Assembly (NCBI RefSeq): GCF_001667035.1
Contig: NZ_LZIR01000035.1
Coordinates: forward strand, 1-64,000
Length of the DNA stretch: 64,000 bases
Source of the DNA: Mycobacterium sp. 852002-51057_SCH5723018
GTDB lineage: Bacteria > Actinomycetota > Actinomycetes > Mycobacteriales > Mycobacteriaceae
Reading direction: 5' to 3'
The notes under the pieces were generated by a model. It did no database searches and had not been told where the DNA came from. It saw nothing but the letters and a program-made list of their open reading frames with translations. Of this stretch, positions 19,717 through 29,082 are shown in pieces. The position numbers were made by a program, and so were the translations under genes. The stretch's first letter is position 1; each line of letters begins with the position of its first letter.

Positions 19717-20709
19717 TCAAACAGACCTGAGCCCGTTCATCGGCGGCCGGTCCACCAACGACACCGGCGAGGTGTGCTGGGTGTAGCCCTCCCCGTCGGA
19801 GCCGTCGGGGCCGTCGGCGAAGAACTGGGTCAGCCCGACCCCGGAGTCGGGGATCCCGCAGCGCGACAGCAGCGTCGCGATGACCTGGCGGCTCATCGCG
19901 CCCAGCTCGCCCAGCGGCCGGTTGCGGTGCGCCCGCACGCCCAGGTTGACCTGGGCGATCGCGTCCAGGCCGAGCCGGTCGAAGGTGTCGACCAGCAGGC
20001 CGATCTCCACGCCGTAGCCCGGCGCGAAGGGCAGCGAGCTCAGCAGCTCCCGGCTCGCCGCGTACTCGCCCCCGAGCGGCTGCAGGATGCAGCCCAGCTC
20101 CGGCCGCAGCGCGGCCAGCAACGGCCGGGCCACCAGCTCGGTGACCCGCCCACCACCGCTGGCCCCCGCGCTGGCACCGGCATCGCCGACGCCCAGCGGT
20201 CGCCGGTAGAAGCTCTTCACCAGGTGGATCCGGTCGCAGGTGAGCAGCGGCGCCACCAGCCACGGCACGAACATCGGGTGCGGGTTGATCAGGTCGGAGT
20301 CGACGAACACCACGATGTCGCCGCTGGTGGCCGCGAGCGAGCGCCATAGCGCCTCACCCTTGCCGGGCCGCACGGGCACCTCGGGCAGCGCCTGTTCGCG
20401 GCTGACGACGCGGGCGCCGGCGGCGATGGCGCGGATCTCGGTGTCGTCGGTGGAGCCGGAGTCCAGCACAATCAGCTCGTCGACCAGGCCGTCGACCAGC
20501 GGCGAGATGCTCTCGATCACCGATTCGACCGTTTCTTCCTCGTTGAGGGCCGGCAACACCACCGAGATGGTCCGCCCGGCCTTCGCCTCTTTCAGCTCGC
20601 CGACCGTCCAGGCGCGACGGTTGCGGCTGCGGTCGGACAACCAGATGTCTCCCGGCCGCGAGGCGAACACGCCGTCCCTGGCGAGATCGACCAGCTCCGA
20701 TGCCGTCAT
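19717..20709 (-). CDS. gpgS: Glucosyl-3-phosphoglycerate synthase
   Basis: 330 residues of GT-A fold, GT81 family. GRTISVVLPALNEEETVESV gives the nucleotide-binding region, IVVFVDSDLINPHP the metal-binding DxD (Asp-Ser-Asp), and LVKSFYRRPL plus CILQPLGGEYAASREL the acceptor region. It transfers glucose from UDP-glucose to 3-phosphoglycerate, the first step of 6-O-methylglucose lipopolysaccharide. I chose ATG 20709, which forms ATGA with the folP2 stop, because family homology starts at MTASEL; a longer frame to 20934 is the shadow of folP2. Matches Rv1208. Confidence 0.93.
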   Translation of the reverse strand: MTASELVDLARDGVFASRPGDIWLSDRSRNRRAWTVGELKEAKAGRTISVVLPALNEEETVESVIESISPLVDGLVDELIVLDSGSTDDTEIRAIAAGARVVSREQALPEVPVRPGKGEALWRSLAATSGDIVVFVDSDLINPHPMFVPWLVAPLLTCDRIHLVKSFYRRPLGVGDAGASAGASGGGRVTELVARPLLAALRPELGCILQPLGGEYAASRELLSSLPFAPGYGVEIGLLVDTFDRLGLDAIAQVNLGVRAHRNRPLGELGAMSRQVIATLLSRCGIPDSGVGLTQFFADGPDGSDGEGYTQHTSPVSLVDRPPMNGLRSV

Positions 20710-21635
20710 GCGAGCCCCCTCACCGTCCGCGCCGGCGGGCGCGTGCCCTGGATCGAGGCCACCATCTCGAGCACCCGCCGGGTGGCCGCGACCTGGTGGA
20801 CCCGAAACATCCGCGCACCGGCGGCCGCCGCCAGCGCGGTGGCCGCCAGCGTCCCCTCGAGCCGTTCGGTCAATGCCACCCCCAAAGTCTCCCCGACGAA
20901 GTCCTTGTTGCTCAAAGCGAGGAGCACGGGCCATCCGGTGTTAACAAGATCGTCCACATGGCGCAACACGAGCAGCCCGTGGAAGGTGTTCTTGCCGAAG
21001 TCGTGGGCCGGGTCGATCAGCACGCGGTCGCGGGCCACCCCGCACGCGACCGCCCGCTCGGCCGCGGCGCTGACGCGGCGAATCACGTCGTCCACCACAC
21101 CGCGCGTGCTGGTCCCATAGCTCACCCGAAACGGACGCGTGCGCGGCAGCGCGCCGCCCGTGTGCGAGCACACCAGGCCCGCCCCGAACTCGGCGGCCAC
21201 CTCGGGCAGCGCGGGGTCGATGCCGCCCCACGTGTCGTTGATCAGGTCCGCTCCCGCGGCGCAGGCCACCCGGGCCACGCCCGAGCGCCAGGTGTCGACG
21301 CTGATCACCTGGTCGGGGTAGGCGTCGCGGAGCCATTCGATGAACGGCACCAGCCGGGCGATCTCCGTGTTCTCGTCGACGGTTTCGCCAGGGCCGGCCT
21401 TGACCCCGCCGACGTCGACGACATCGGCGCCCTCGGCGATGGCGCGGTGCGCGGCGTCGCGGGCGGCCTCGTCGCTGAAGGTCGCGCCCCGGTCGTAGAA
21501 CGAGTCCGGGGTGCGGTTGACGATCGCCATGATCAGCGGGCGATCGCTCGCGACCGGCCGGCCGCACAGAGTCGCGTGGCCGGCCGCCGCCGGCGGTGTC
21601 GCAGGGCCGGCCGACGCCGGCGGTGTCGCATGCAC
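20706..21635 (-). CDS. folP2: FolP2, dihydropteroate-synthase paralogue
   Basis: 309 residues. The DHPS fold is clear: LIMAIVNRTPDSFYDRG, ADVVDVGGVKAGPG, VISVDTWRSGVARVACAAGA, DLINDTWGG, VLIDPAHDFGKNT and ALSNKDFVGETLG. The M. tuberculosis paralogue has been reported to lack DHPS activity, and in the VGG-KAGPG loop the usual GGEST text is replaced, as here. It may act on another pterin-like or glycosyl substrate linked to gpgS, which it overlaps by 4 bp. The N-terminus carries two 9-residue repeats. GTG 21635 is the likely start; LIMAIVNRTP marks the beginning of the conserved domain. Confidence 0.9.
   Translation of the reverse strand: MHATPPASAGPATPPAAAGHATLCGRPVASDRPLIMAIVNRTPDSFYDRGATFSDEAARDAAHRAIAEGADVVDVGGVKAGPGETVDENTEIARLVPFIEWLRDAYPDQVISVDTWRSGVARVACAAGADLINDTWGGIDPALPEVAAEFGAGLVCSHTGGALPRTRPFRVSYGTSTRGVVDDVIRRVSAAAERAVACGVARDRVLIDPAHDFGKNTFHGLLVLRHVDDLVNTGWPVLLALSNKDFVGETLGVALTERLEGTLAATALAAAAGARMFRVHQVAATRRVLEMVASIQGTRPPARTVRGLA
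21576..21629 (-). repeat. Two 27-bp tandem repeats at the folP2 N-terminus
   Basis: Residues 3-20 of FolP2 read ATPPASAGP then ATPPAAAGH, followed by a third partial ATL. The DNA units are 27 bp and nearly identical by eye. I recall the M. tuberculosis protein carrying more copies of an STPPALAGH-like unit at the same place, so the copy number appears to vary between species without changing frame. Confidence 0.8.
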
Positions 21636-21737
21636 GCGTCTATGGTGCCCGGTCTGGTCCTCCAGGGTGCGGCCAGCCGCACCCTGAACGCCGCACCTGC
21701 GGCAAGCCGCACATTCGGCGCGGTCAGCGCAAGCCCG

Positions 21738-23522
21738 TCAGCCTTGCGGTCGCTTACCCGCCGCCACCTCGTCGGGGTATGCGTCGTAGTACGGCACATA
21801 GCCCTCATCGCGGCCGGCCAGCACATACAGCGGATCCTTGACGTCGGAACCGTAGCCCTGCTCGCGCAGCTCCACCTTGCGGCTCTTGAACGTGGTGGTG
21901 TACTCCAGCGTCTTCACCAGCCGCACGAACAACGGCAGCGCGTAGGGCGGCAGCTCGTCGTACACCGCGCGGGCCAGGGACTTGCCGTCGAATTCGGCGC
22001 CGTCGCGCAGCTGGACCGCGGCCATCCCGGCCCGCCCGCCGGTGCGCGGAATCTCCACGCCGAAGACCGTGCATTCCTCGACGGAGTCGTCGGAGGCCAG
22101 CGCCGCCTCGACCTGAGTGGTGGCGACGTTTTCGCCCTTCCACCGGAAGGTGTCGCCGAGCCGGTCGACGAACGCCGCGTGCCCCATGCCCTGCGGGCTC
22201 ATCACGTCGCCCGAGTTGAACCAGCAGTCGCCCTCACGAAAAGCGTTGCGCACCAACTTCTTTTCGGTCGAGTCCTGGTCGGTGTAGCCGTCGAACGGCT
22301 GCAGCCGGTTGACCGGGCTCAGCAGCAGCCCGGGCTGGCCGGCGGGCACCCGGCGCACCCGCCCGTTCTCGTCACGCAGCGGTGCGCCGGTGTCGGGGTC
22401 GTATTCCACGTAGGCCAGCGGCATCGGGAAGACGCCGGTGCTGCGGGGCACGTTGAAGACGTTGATGAACGCGGTGTTGCCCTCGCTGGACGCGTAGAAC
22501 TCGCAGACGCGCGCGATGCCGAATCGCTTGGTGAACTCGTCCCATATCTCGGGACGCAGCCCGTTGCCGGCGATCACCCGCACCTTGTGCGCGCGGTCCG
22601 TCGGCTTGGGCGGCTGGTTGAGCAGGTACCGGCAGATCTCGCCGATGTAGATGAACGCCGTTGCGTCGTTGGCGATCACCTCGTCCCAGAACTTCGACGC
22701 CGAAAACGACTTGCCCAGCGCCAGCGTCGCCCCGGAGTTGATCACCGACGACAACGCCACCGTCAGCGCGTTGTTGTGGTACAGCGGCAGGCAGCAATAC
22801 AGCGTGTCGGAGCTCTTGAGCCGCAGCCCGATTCCCCCGAACGCGGCGAGCGCCTTGAGCCAGCGCAGATGGGTCATGACGCTGGCCTTGGGGAATCCCG
22901 TTGTGCCCGAGGTGAAGATGTAGAAGGCGGTGTCTCGGGCCTGCACGGCCGACACCGACGCCGGGTTGGCGGCCGGCGCGCTCTCGGCGAATCGCTCCAG
23001 GTCTTCGACGGTCACCGTCTCGGCGCTGCCCGAGCCGCCGCACTCGGCGACGGCGCTGACCAGGTCGGTCTCCGCGACCAGCACCTTGGCGTCCAGCAGG
23101 CCGAGGCTGTGCGCCAGCACCTCGCCGCGCTGGTGATAGTTGAGCATGCCGGCGACCGCCCCGCACTTGACCGCGGCCAGCATCGCAAGCACCGCGTTGG
23201 GCGAGTTGCGCAGCATGATCGCGACGACGTCGCCGCGGCCGACGCCGCGCGCGGCCAGCACCGCGGCGTACCGGTTGGCGGCCGCGTTGGCGTCGCGGTA
23301 GGTCAGTTGCCGGTCGCCGAACCTCAGAAAGATCCGGTCGCCGTAGCGGGCGGCCCGCTCCTGGAACACCTTGCCGATCGATTTGTGCGAGCCCGGCTGG
23401 GCCAGCAGCCCGGTCAGCGCCCCACGCACGATCACCGGCGTGTCGGCCAGGACGCCCGGCACCCGAGATGCGATATCGGTCAGCCTGACCGCCGTGCGGG
23501 CTCCCCCGTCGTGATCGGACAC
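21738..23522 (-). CDS. fadD6: Long-chain acyl-CoA synthetase FadD6
   Basis: 594 residues. The AMP-binding P-loop FYIFTSGTTGFPKASVMTH, the adenylate motif FYASSEGN, the GDVMSPQGMGHAAFVDR hinge region and the C-terminal TFKSRKVELREQGY fit the very-long-chain acyl-CoA synthetase/FATP-like branch. It activates fatty acids with ATP and CoA, possibly coupled to uptake. GTG 23522 (VSDHDGGAR) is preceded by GAGGGGAT and matches the start of the M. tuberculosis protein; the frame to 23591 would overlap the upstream gene. Downstream of the LOG gene by 53 bp on the same strand, so likely co-transcribed. Confidence 0.92.
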   Translation of the reverse strand: MSDHDGGARTAVRLTDIASRVPGVLADTPVIVRGALTGLLAQPGSHKSIGKVFQERAARYGDRIFLRFGDRQLTYRDANAAANRYAAVLAARGVGRGDVVAIMLRNSPNAVLAMLAAVKCGAVAGMLNYHQRGEVLAHSLGLLDAKVLVAETDLVSAVAECGGSGSAETVTVEDLERFAESAPAANPASVSAVQARDTAFYIFTSGTTGFPKASVMTHLRWLKALAAFGGIGLRLKSSDTLYCCLPLYHNNALTVALSSVINSGATLALGKSFSASKFWDEVIANDATAFIYIGEICRYLLNQPPKPTDRAHKVRVIAGNGLRPEIWDEFTKRFGIARVCEFYASSEGNTAFINVFNVPRSTGVFPMPLAYVEYDPDTGAPLRDENGRVRRVPAGQPGLLLSPVNRLQPFDGYTDQDSTEKKLVRNAFREGDCWFNSGDVMSPQGMGHAAFVDRLGDTFRWKGENVATTQVEAALASDDSVEECTVFGVEIPRTGGRAGMAAVQLRDGAEFDGKSLARAVYDELPPYALPLFVRLVKTLEYTTTFKSRKVELREQGYGSDVKDPLYVLAGRDEGYVPYYDAYPDEVAAGKRPQG

Positions 23523-23575
23523 GTGATCCCCTCGATTCCCTTCGGCACACTCGGCTGACCTGAGGCCCGCGGTCG

Positions 23576-24127
23576 TCAGGCGGGTGCGCACACCTCGATT
23601 GCGGCACCCACCTTATCCACCAGCACCAACCGGTCCATCGCAGCCTGCGCGATGTAGCCGCTGTCGAGCAATCCGTTCAGCCAGAGCCACAGGCCTTCGT
23701 AATGCCCGAAGGGATCCAGCAACACGATGGGTTTGCCGTGCACGCCGAGGTAGCCCGTCGTCCAGGCGTCGAACAGCTCGTCGAGGGTGCCGACGCCGCC
23801 GGGGAGGACTACAAACGCATCGGAGCGGGCTTCCATCACCTGTTTCCGCTCGTGCATGGTGTCGGTGACGATCAGCTCGTCGGCTTCGACGTCGGCGAGT
23901 TCGTCGCGCATCAGGTGCTGCGGGATGACGCCGACGGTGCGGCCACCGCGGGCGCGCGCCGCGGTCGCCACCGCACCCATCGCCGACACCCGGCCGCCGC
24001 CCCACACCAGGGTCCAGCCGCGCTCGGCGATCGCCTCGCCGAGTTCCGCAGCGAGCTCGAGTAATTCGGGATGCTCCGGGCCGGACGCGCAGTACACGCA
24101 CACTGCCAATTCGCGTTCGGCGCCCAT
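23576..24127 (-). CDS. LOG-family cytokinin riboside 5'-monophosphate phosphoribohydrolase
   Basis: 183 residues. The family motif PGGVGTLDELFDAWT is present with its catalytic Glu, plus the upstream MEARSDAFVVL Arg and VYCASGP N-terminus. LOG proteins release free cytokinin base from riboside monophosphates; Rv1205 was shown to have this activity and to be a proteasome substrate whose accumulation sensitises M. tuberculosis to nitric oxide through aldehydes. ATG 24127 has no strong Shine-Dalgarno. Divergent from the AAA/TPR gene with 61 bp between them. Confidence 0.92.
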   Translation of the reverse strand: MGAERELAVCVYCASGPEHPELLELAAELGEAIAERGWTLVWGGGRVSAMGAVATAARARGGRTVGVIPQHLMRDELADVEADELIVTDTMHERKQVMEARSDAFVVLPGGVGTLDELFDAWTTGYLGVHGKPIVLLDPFGHYEGLWLWLNGLLDSGYIAQAAMDRLVLVDKVGAAIEVCAPA

Positions 24128-24188
24128 ACAACGAAAGGTAGACCACGCCCGATGCGGACCTCACACCGCGCGCAATAAAATCCGGGCG

Positions 24189-26318
24189 GTGCCGATTCGA
24201 TGGAACGTCCCCGAGCACGCGGCGGCCTCCCAGCGGCTGGATGCGGCGCTGGGCGCCGGGCGGGCCGGATCATCGCCGGGCGGGGCGGTCGTGCTCGGAC
24301 CCGACGGCTGCGGCAAATCCACGCTGGCCCGATTGGCGGCCGAAAAGCACGGCCACGCGCTCACCCGCTGGGTAACCGGCACTCCGACCGAGCGCGTCGT
24401 GCCGTTCGGCGCCTTCAGCCACCTTGTACACATCGCGGAGGTCGGTAAGCCGGCCGCGCTGTTGCGCGCGGCCCGGGCCTCCCTGGGCGGGGACGATCTG
24501 CTGCTCGTCGTCGACGACGCCCACGACCTGGACGTCCTGTCGGCCACGCTGGTGTACCAGCTGGCCCTGGCCGGCACGGCCCGGATGATCGTCACCGCCC
24601 GCGCCCCCGACTTCGGGGCCGCACCCGAGGCCATCGCGGCGCTGTGGACCGACGACCTGCTCGAGCGCATCGACGTCGAGGCACCCGGCGGGGTGACCAC
24701 CGCGGGCCAGGTTGACGCCTTCATCGCCGAGCTACCCGCCGCGGCGCGGTCGGTGCTGGACTATCTGTCCGTCCAGGAGCCGCTGTCGCTCGCCGATTTG
24801 ACCATCCTCGCCGGGGACGGCGCGGTGACGGAGGCCGCGGACTGGGGCGCCGCCGAAACCCGGGTCCGCGGCGGGCGTTCTGACGACCCGGTGGTCTACA
24901 CGGCGCACCCGCTGTTCGCCGAGCGGGCGCTGGCCGCGCTCGGCGCCGACGACGCGCGGCGGCGGCGGACCGAGGTGGTCAAGCTGCTCTCGCAGCATCC
25001 CACCGACCACCTCAGCGACCAGCTGCGGCTGACCTCGCTGGCGCTGGACAGCGACGCGCCCCAGCGGGCCGCCGAGGTCGTCGCCGCCGCGCAGCAGGCG
25101 CTGCGGCTGGGCGACCTCGCGCTAGGCGAGCGACTGGCGAGGTCGGCGCTGGAGCGGTCCGGCGGCCTGGCGGCGCGGCTGGCGCTCGCACACGCCCTGG
25201 CCTGGCGGGGCCGGGGCCGGGAGGCCGACGCGGTGCTGGCCGCCGTCGACCCCACCGCGCTGGCCGAGCCCGCACTCATGGACTGGACGCTGCTGCGGGC
25301 CGCCAACCAGTTCTGGATGCTCAGCGAGCCGGAGCGGGCCACGGCGTTCCTGCGCACCATCCGCAACCGGGTTGCCGACGAGGGCCCGCGCACCACCCTG
25401 GACGCGCTGAGCGCCACCTTCGCGATGAACGCGGGCAACGTCGGGCATGCCGTCAAGGTCACCGGCGAGGTGCTGGCGTCCCCGTCTGCCGACGATCAGG
25501 CGGTGGCGTGGGCGGCCAGCGCCGCCGCACTGTGTGCGGCGCGGCAGGGCCGTTTCGACGACGTCGAGCCGCTGGCGCAGCGCGCCCTTGGCGCCGAGCA
25601 TCCCGGGCTGCTGCGCTTCACCATCGGGCTGGGCCAGACCACCTCGCTTTTGATGGCCGGCCGGCTCGAGGAGGCGCGGCAACTCGCCGAGCAGTTCACC
25701 GACTTCGCCGAGCTGCAGCAGCCGGGCCGCGCGATCGGCGAGGTGCTGCTGGCGCACGTGCTGCTCGCCGAAGGCGAATTCGCCCGCGCCGCAGCGCTAC
25801 TCGCACCGGCGGCCGCCACGTTGGATCGTACCGGCTACTCGTGGGGGCCGCTGTCGCTGACGCTGTTGGCCACCGCGCTGGCCCAGCAGGGCGACACCGC
25901 CGCGACGGCGAAAGCGTTGAGCAGAGCCGAGTCTCGGCACGGGACCAAGTCGGCGCTGTTCGCCCCGGAGCTCGGTGTGGCGCGGGCATGGCGGCTGGCG
26001 GTGATGCGCGACCCGCACGGCGCCGTGGCCGCCGCCCGCGACGCCGCCCGGATGGCCGAGCGCGGCGGGCAGCCGGCCGTGGCGCTGCGCGCCTGGCACG
26101 AGGCCGTCCGCCTCGGGGATGTCCGCGCGGTGGATCCGCTGACCCGGTTGGGCGAAATCGACTGCGCCGTGGGCAGAATCGCCCTTGCCCATGCGCGGGC
26201 CCTGGCGGCCGGCGACAGCGCGGCGCTGCGCGCGGTGTCCGATGACCTGGCCGCGGCGGGGATGCACGCGGCGGCCGCGAATGCCGCCGAACAGGCGCGG
26301 CGGCACGAAACCCGGTAG
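24189..26318 (+). CDS. AAA/STAND-type ATPase with TPR-like helical repeats (Rv1204c type)
   Basis: 709 residues with a GTG start inside MPIRWNVPEH. Walker A GPDGCGKSTLARLA near residue 37 and Walker B LLLVVDDAHDLD near 105 belong to a STAND-like NTPase. From ~270 to the end the protein is a long run of Ala/Leu-rich helical pairs (ALAWRGRGREADAVLAAVDP type), typical of TPR or MalT-like repeats. No LuxR helix-turn-helix is seen at the C-terminus, which distinguishes it from LAL regulators; either it signals through protein contacts or the DNA-binding partner is separate. Role unknown. Confidence 0.75.
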   Translation: MPIRWNVPEHAAASQRLDAALGAGRAGSSPGGAVVLGPDGCGKSTLARLAAEKHGHALTRWVTGTPTERVVPFGAFSHLVHIAEVGKPAALLRAARASLGGDDLLLVVDDAHDLDVLSATLVYQLALAGTARMIVTARAPDFGAAPEAIAALWTDDLLERIDVEAPGGVTTAGQVDAFIAELPAAARSVLDYLSVQEPLSLADLTILAGDGAVTEAADWGAAETRVRGGRSDDPVVYTAHPLFAERALAALGADDARRRRTEVVKLLSQHPTDHLSDQLRLTSLALDSDAPQRAAEVVAAAQQALRLGDLALGERLARSALERSGGLAARLALAHALAWRGRGREADAVLAAVDPTALAEPALMDWTLLRAANQFWMLSEPERATAFLRTIRNRVADEGPRTTLDALSATFAMNAGNVGHAVKVTGEVLASPSADDQAVAWAASAAALCAARQGRFDDVEPLAQRALGAEHPGLLRFTIGLGQTTSLLMAGRLEEARQLAEQFTDFAELQQPGRAIGEVLLAHVLLAEGEFARAAALLAPAAATLDRTGYSWGPLSLTLLATALAQQGDTAATAKALSRAESRHGTKSALFAPELGVARAWRLAVMRDPHGAVAAARDAARMAERGGQPAVALRAWHEAVRLGDVRAVDPLTRLGEIDCAVGRIALAHARALAAGDSAALRAVSDDLAAAGMHAAAANAAEQARRHETR

Positions 26319-26409
26319 CCCCCAACGCAAACGGCGCGCCGCATTGTGTGCGAACTGTGACGCCGTCGTGTTACCGCGGTGATTATTACGCCTCACTGTT
26401 TGCAGGACC

Positions 26410-27906
26410 ATGCGTATCCGCCCTGCTCGTGTGGCCGGCCTGCTCGCTGCCGGCCTGCTGATTGCCGCGCTGACGACGGACGCATCCTCGGTCGTGGCCC
26501 CGCCGGCCGCGCCGGCCGCGCCCACCGGGCCGACGCTGCCGCTGGGCCACGTCGGCCGGTGGATGACCGACACCGACGGCCGCGTCGTGGTGCTGCACGG
26601 TCTCAACCAGGTGTACAAGGTGCCGCCCTACGAGCCGTCCGCCGACGGGTTCGGCGACGACGACGCTGCTTTCCTGCAGGCCAGCGGTTTCAACGCGATG
26701 CGACTGGGCGTCATCTGGGCGGCCGTGGAGCCGCAGCCGCTCACCTACGACGACAACTACCTCGCCTCGATCGCGCAGACGGTGGCGACGCTGGCCGCAC
26801 ACGGCATCGTCAGCCTGCTCGACTTCCATCAAGACCTCTACAACGAGGCGTTCCAGGGCGAGGGCGCACCGGCGTGGGCGGTGCAATCGGCCGGGCTGCC
26901 CAACCCGCAACTCGGCTTCCCCGGCAACTATTTCGCCAACCCCGCCGAGGAGCATGCCTGGCACGCCTTTTGGCGTGACGCGCCGGCGCCGGACGGCATC
27001 GGGCTGCAGGACCACTACACGCGCGCCTGGGCGCACGTCGCGTCCGCCTTTCGCGGCAACCCGGGCGTGTTCGGCTACGAGGTGCTCAACGAGCCGTGGC
27101 CCGGCTTCATCTGGGAGGGCTGCTTCAACCCGGTCCTGGGCTGCCCGCTGCAGGACCACAAGCTGACCGAGTTCTACCGCAAGGTCGTGCCGGCGATCCG
27201 CGCCGCCGACCCGACCACGCTGGTGTTCTTCGAGCCGAACACCTTGTTCGACGAGGGAATCCACACCGACCTCGGCCACATCGTCGACCCGAGCACCGGC
27301 TTCTCCTTCCACGACTACTGCGCCATCGAAGCGGTGCTGCACAAAAACATCACCTGCCGCTTCGAGGACGGGCTCACGATCACCAACGCGAGCCTCTACG
27401 CGGACTTCAATCACGTCCCGCCGCTGTTGACGGAGTTCGGCGCCACCAACGACCTGAACAACCTCGCAGAGGTGATGCGCCACACTGACCGCCACCGGAT
27501 GGGCTGGCTGGAGTGGGCGTACACCGGCAACGACAAGACGAGCTCGTCGCCGAACGACCAGGCGCTGGTTTTCGACCCCAGCCAGCCACCGACCGGCGCC
27601 AACGTCAACGCGGCCAAGCTCGGGGTGCTCGCCGCCCCGTACCCCCAGGTGATCGCCGGCACGCCGAGGGACTGGTCGTTTCGGTCGGGCGTCTTCCGGC
27701 TGGGCTACTCGACCGAGCGGGCCGACCGCGCCGGCCGCTTCGCCCCCGGAGCGCAGACGTTCATCTCGGTGCCCCCGGTCGAGTATCCGAACGGGTATCA
27801 CGTGAGCGTCACAGGCGGACAGGCGGTTTCGGCGCCGAACGCCCCCGTGCTGACGGTCGTGGCGGACGCCGGCGCGGCCACGGTCGACGTCGTCGTGACG
27901 CCGTGA
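26410..27906 (+). CDS. Secreted GH5 glycosidase, endoglycoceramidase-like
   Basis: 498 residues. A Sec-type signal (RPARVAGLLAAGLLIAALTT) is followed by a Pro/Ala stretch. The GH5 barrel shows VLHGLNQVYK, FNAMRLGVIWAAVEPQP, SLLDFHQDLYNEAF, the acid/base Glu in GYEVLNEPWPG and the nucleophile Glu in PPLLTEFGATND. The Asp-His-Gln-Asp/NEPW combination and ~500-residue length are those of endoglycosylceramidases, which cut the bond between oligosaccharide and ceramide; steryl-glucosidases are a related alternative. The C-terminal ~80 residues form a beta domain. Secretion suggests host or environmental glycolipid as substrate. It replaces whatever M. tuberculosis has between Rv1204c and dapE. Confidence 0.8.
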   Translation: MRIRPARVAGLLAAGLLIAALTTDASSVVAPPAAPAAPTGPTLPLGHVGRWMTDTDGRVVVLHGLNQVYKVPPYEPSADGFGDDDAAFLQASGFNAMRLGVIWAAVEPQPLTYDDNYLASIAQTVATLAAHGIVSLLDFHQDLYNEAFQGEGAPAWAVQSAGLPNPQLGFPGNYFANPAEEHAWHAFWRDAPAPDGIGLQDHYTRAWAHVASAFRGNPGVFGYEVLNEPWPGFIWEGCFNPVLGCPLQDHKLTEFYRKVVPAIRAADPTTLVFFEPNTLFDEGIHTDLGHIVDPSTGFSFHDYCAIEAVLHKNITCRFEDGLTITNASLYADFNHVPPLLTEFGATNDLNNLAEVMRHTDRHRMGWLEWAYTGNDKTSSSPNDQALVFDPSQPPTGANVNAAKLGVLAAPYPQVIAGTPRDWSFRSGVFRLGYSTERADRAGRFAPGAQTFISVPPVEYPNGYHVSVTGGQAVSAPNAPVLTVVADAGAATVDVVVTP

Positions 27907-27913
27907 GGCACCG

Positions 27914-28987
27914 CTAGCGGCTCAGATAGCGGCGCAGCATCTCCACCGCGGCGGTGATGTTGGCGACCGGCACCCGTTCGTCGCGGCGGTGCGTCACGTT
28001 CGGGTCGCCCGGCCCGAAATTGACCGCCGGTATGCCCAGCGCGGCGAACCGCGCCACATCGGTCCAGCCGTACTTCGCCCGGACCCGCCCCCCGGCGGCC
28101 TCGACCAGCGCCTTGGCCGCCGGTTGTGAGAGGCCGGGCAGCGCGCCCGCCGCGGCGTCGGTCTGCTCGATCTGCACGTCGAGGCCGTCGAGGACGTCGT
28201 GCACGTGTTGCAGTGCCCCGGCCACCGACCGGTCGGGTGCAAAGCGGAAGTTGACCGTCACCGACGCCGCGTCGGGAATCACGTTGCCGGCCACCCCGCC
28301 GTCGATGCGCACCGCCGACAGGCCCTCGCGGTAGACGCACCCGTCGATGTCGACGATGCGCGCGCTGTAGGAGGCCAGTCGGTCCAAGACGGCGCCCAGC
28401 TTGTGAATTGCGTTGTCGCCCAACCAGGATCGCGCCGAGTGGGCGCGGGTTCCGGTGGCGCTGATCAACACCCGCAGCGTGCCCTGGCAGCCGGCCTCGA
28501 TGTAGCCGGCGGTGGGCTCACCCAGGATGGCCACATCGGCGGCCAGCCAGTCCGGCAGCTCGCGCTGAATGCGCCCCAAACCGTTTGCCGCGGCGTCGAT
28601 TTCCTCGCAGTCGTAGAACACCAGCGTCAGGTCGTGCGCCGGCTCGGCCACGGTGGCCGCCAGGTGCAGGAAGACCGCGTCACCGGATTTCATGTCTGCG
28701 GTGCCGCAGCCATAGAGGTCGCCGTTCTCGCGGTGACTGGGCAGGTTTCCCGCCACCGGGACGGTGTCGAGGTGCCCGGCGAACAGCACCCGCGACGGCC
28801 GCTGCCGCCGGGTGCGGGCCAGCACCGCGTTGCCGTTGCGGATGATCTCGTATCCCAAAGCCGCGGGAGTCTGGGCGCGCAGCGCCGCCTCCACCTCGTC
28901 GGCAAGGCGCGCCTCGTCCCTCGATTCGCTGGGGATGTCGACCAGCGCCGCGGTCAGCTCGATCGGGTCCCCGCGCAAGTCCAGCAC
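27914..28987 (-). CDS. dapE: Succinyl-diaminopimelate desuccinylase
   Basis: 357 residues, M20 peptidase family. Zinc ligands and catalytic residues are visible: [49 protein letters not shown] and the C-terminal [14 protein letters not shown]. It converts N-succinyl-LL-diaminopimelate to LL-DAP for lysine and peptidoglycan. GTG 28987 ([11 protein letters not shown]) is the start by homology. The open frame to 29191 runs through the intergenic palindrome and into dapD, and I reject it. Divergent from dapD, which acts two steps earlier in the same pathway. Confidence 0.93.
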   Translation of the reverse strand: MLDLRGDPIELTAALVDIPSESRDEARLADEVEAALRAQTPAALGYEIIRNGNAVLARTRRQRPSRVLFAGHLDTVPVAGNLPSHRENGDLYGCGTADMKSGDAVFLHLAATVAEPAHDLTLVFYDCEEIDAAANGLGRIQRELPDWLAADVAILGEPTAGYIEAGCQGTLRVLISATGTRAHSARSWLGDNAIHKLGAVLDRLASYSARIVDIDGCVYREGLSAVRIDGGVAGNVIPDAASVTVNFRFAPDRSVAGALQHVHDVLDGLDVQIEQTDAAAGALPGLSQPAAKALVEAAGGRVRAKYGWTDVARFAALGIPAVNFGPGDPNVTHRRDERVPVANITAAVEMLRRYLSR

Positions 28988-29002
28988 CGTTCCATTCTGC
29001 CC

Positions 29003-29056
29003 AGCAGACGCAAAAGCTCCATTTTCACCGGCGTGTCGGGGGCTTTTGTGTCTGCT
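29003..29056. repeat. Interspersed-type inverted repeat between dapE and dapD
   Basis: AGCAGACGCAAAAGC (29003-29017) pairs with GCTTTTGTGTCTGCT (29042-29056), 14 of 15 bases, around a 24-base loop. It fills most of the 95-bp divergent interval. A partial look-alike of one arm (ACAGTCGCAAAAGC) is seen near 15600, just outside glgC. The arrangement suggests a mobile palindromic unit rather than an operator, but it must influence expression of both dap genes. Confidence 0.75.
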
Positions 29057-29082
29057 CGGCCAGAGAAAGTAACCTTTCCGCC

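Noticed and set aside
20700..23558. 952-codon plus-strand frame opposite folP2 and fadD6
   Set aside because: His/Arg/Gly-rich antisense shadow; folP2 and fadD6 on the minus strand are unambiguous.
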